Shown: positions 5,563 through 5,638 of the stretch, one piece after another
Position numbering within the stretch: the first letter of the stretch is position 1
Layout: each line of letters starts with the position of its first letter
Source: Chromatiales bacterium
Lineage (GTDB): Bacteria > Pseudomonadota > Gammaproteobacteria > CAMYNG01
NCBI GenBank assembly: GCA_026990045.1
Contig: JALSIK010000052.1
Location: forward strand, 1-5,638
DNA: 5,638 nt
Direction: 5' to 3'
Program-made: the position numbers and the translations under genes
The notes under the pieces: generated by a model
What the model was told of the DNA's origin: nothing
The model's input: the letters and a program-made list of their open reading frames with translations, nothing else
The model's database searches: none

Positions 5563-5579
5563 TTGCCCCTCGCTTTAGC
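5552..5579 (-). promoter_or_regulatory. Antiterminator hairpin of the metZ leader
   Basis: In RNA, GCUAAAGC (5579-5572) pairs perfectly with GCUUUAGC (5559-5552). After one bulged G (5571), AGG (5570-5568) pairs with CCU (5562-5560), leaving a five-base loop. The right arm is the 5' arm of the terminator. The left arm is the 3' end of the SAM-II aptamer, including bases of its pseudoknot. The fold therefore excludes both the terminator and the ligand-bound aptamer. Confidence 0.75.
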
Positions 5580-5621
5580 TGCATTTGTAAGGCGCCCGCA
5601 AGCTGAGTTCAAATCGGCGCC
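5572..5621 (-). promoter_or_regulatory. SAM-II riboswitch aptamer (metA motif)
   Basis: This RNA element binds S-adenosylmethionine and represses methionine synthesis genes. On the metZ strand, P1 is GGCGCC (5621-5616) with GGCGCC (5596-5591). The loop begins GAUUUGAAC (5615-5607), the conserved SAM-II L1 segment, and continues to UUGC. After P1 comes UUAC and then AAAUGCAGCUAAA, the hallmark SAM-II 3' segment. The pseudoknot can form between AGCU(U)GC (5604-5598) and GCAGCU (5582-5577). I recognised it by comparison from memory with the well-studied metX SAM-II aptamer (GAUUUAAC...UUGCAAGCGCG...AAAUGUAGCUAAA), which aligns block by block. Its position directly ahead of metZ fits the family's usual targets. 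SAM-II is best known from alphaproteobacteria. Confidence 0.9.
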
Positions 5622-5623
5622 GT

Positions 5624-5629
5624 TCTATA
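5624..5629 (-). promoter_or_regulatory. Candidate -10 element of the metZ promoter
   Basis: TATAGA on the minus strand matches TATAAT at four of six positions and lies just before the aptamer. The matching -35 would be beyond the window edge. Taken literally, transcription would begin inside the 5' strand of P1, which is slightly too late, so the true -10 may be the overlapping GATATA (5631-5626) or lie further upstream. Confidence 0.3.
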
Positions 5630-5638
5630 TCCCGGAGC

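Noticed and set aside
4212..5606. 464-residue open frame on the plus strand opposite metZ
   Set aside because: It is longer than metZ itself, but it is the antisense of metZ in GC-rich DNA where stop codons are rare. The composition is G/A/R/H/Q-rich with no domain, and it would run across the riboswitch.
5607..5615. GTTCAAATC resembling a tRNA T-loop on the plus strand
   Set aside because: The flanking bases do not pair as a T-stem and no acceptor, D or anticodon arm is present. On the minus strand the same bases are the SAM-II L1 segment.
5537..5621. Nested inverted repeats suggesting an integron attC site
   Set aside because: The conserved attC ends (RYYYAAC and GTTRRRY) are absent and no integrase is present. 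The repeats are fully explained by the riboswitch and terminator folds.
1..5638. CRISPR array, prophage or defence genes
   Set aside because: No regularly spaced direct repeats, and no integrase, transposase, nuclease or toxin-antitoxin frames are visible. The genes are core or small accessory genes.

Overview
The window looks like chromosomal DNA of a GC-rich gammaproteobacterium. Codon third positions are overwhelmingly G or C. The ppiB-lpxH gene order is the one found in E. coli and relatives. Methionine synthesis runs through MetZ (O-succinylhomoserine sulfhydrylase), and the intergenic palindromes are of the REP type common in Pseudomonas-like and sulfur-oxidising lineages. The genus cannot be told from the sequence.

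Layout. Positions 3-1203 (+): the 3' part of ppiB (cyclophilin), then complete lpxH (lipid A synthesis). Positions 1204-1443: a convergent intergenic gap packed with three unrelated palindromic repeats. Positions 1444-3023 (-): a two-gene unit of a DUF455 ferritin-like protein followed by an uncharacterised lipoprotein. Positions 3035-3163: a 129-bp MITE-like element with near-perfect terminal inverted repeats, ending 11 bp before the DUF455 start codon. Positions 3164-3457: a less GC-rich gap without a gene. Positions 3458-3640 (+): a 60-residue protein with two membrane segments, followed by an intrinsic terminator. Positions 3762-4184 (+): a Nudix hydrolase. Positions 4317-5498 (-): metZ.

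The most interesting part is the metZ leader, positions 5499-5629 on the minus strand. It contains a recognisable SAM-II (metA-motif) riboswitch aptamer. Downstream is a complete transcriptional expression platform: an 11-bp terminator stem with seven U residues, and a mutually exclusive antiterminator that uses the aptamer's own pseudoknot strand. The reading is that high S-adenosylmethionine stabilises the pseudoknot, frees the terminator and shuts off metZ, which is feedback control of homocysteine synthesis. The Shine-Dalgarno site lies far from the aptamer, so control should be at transcription rather than by masking the ribosome site.

The housekeeping genes are ordinary. The other points worth a second look are the MITE acting as the upstream region of the DUF455 gene, the 20-bp perfect palindrome at the DUF455/lipoprotein junction, and the dense repeat cluster after lpxH.
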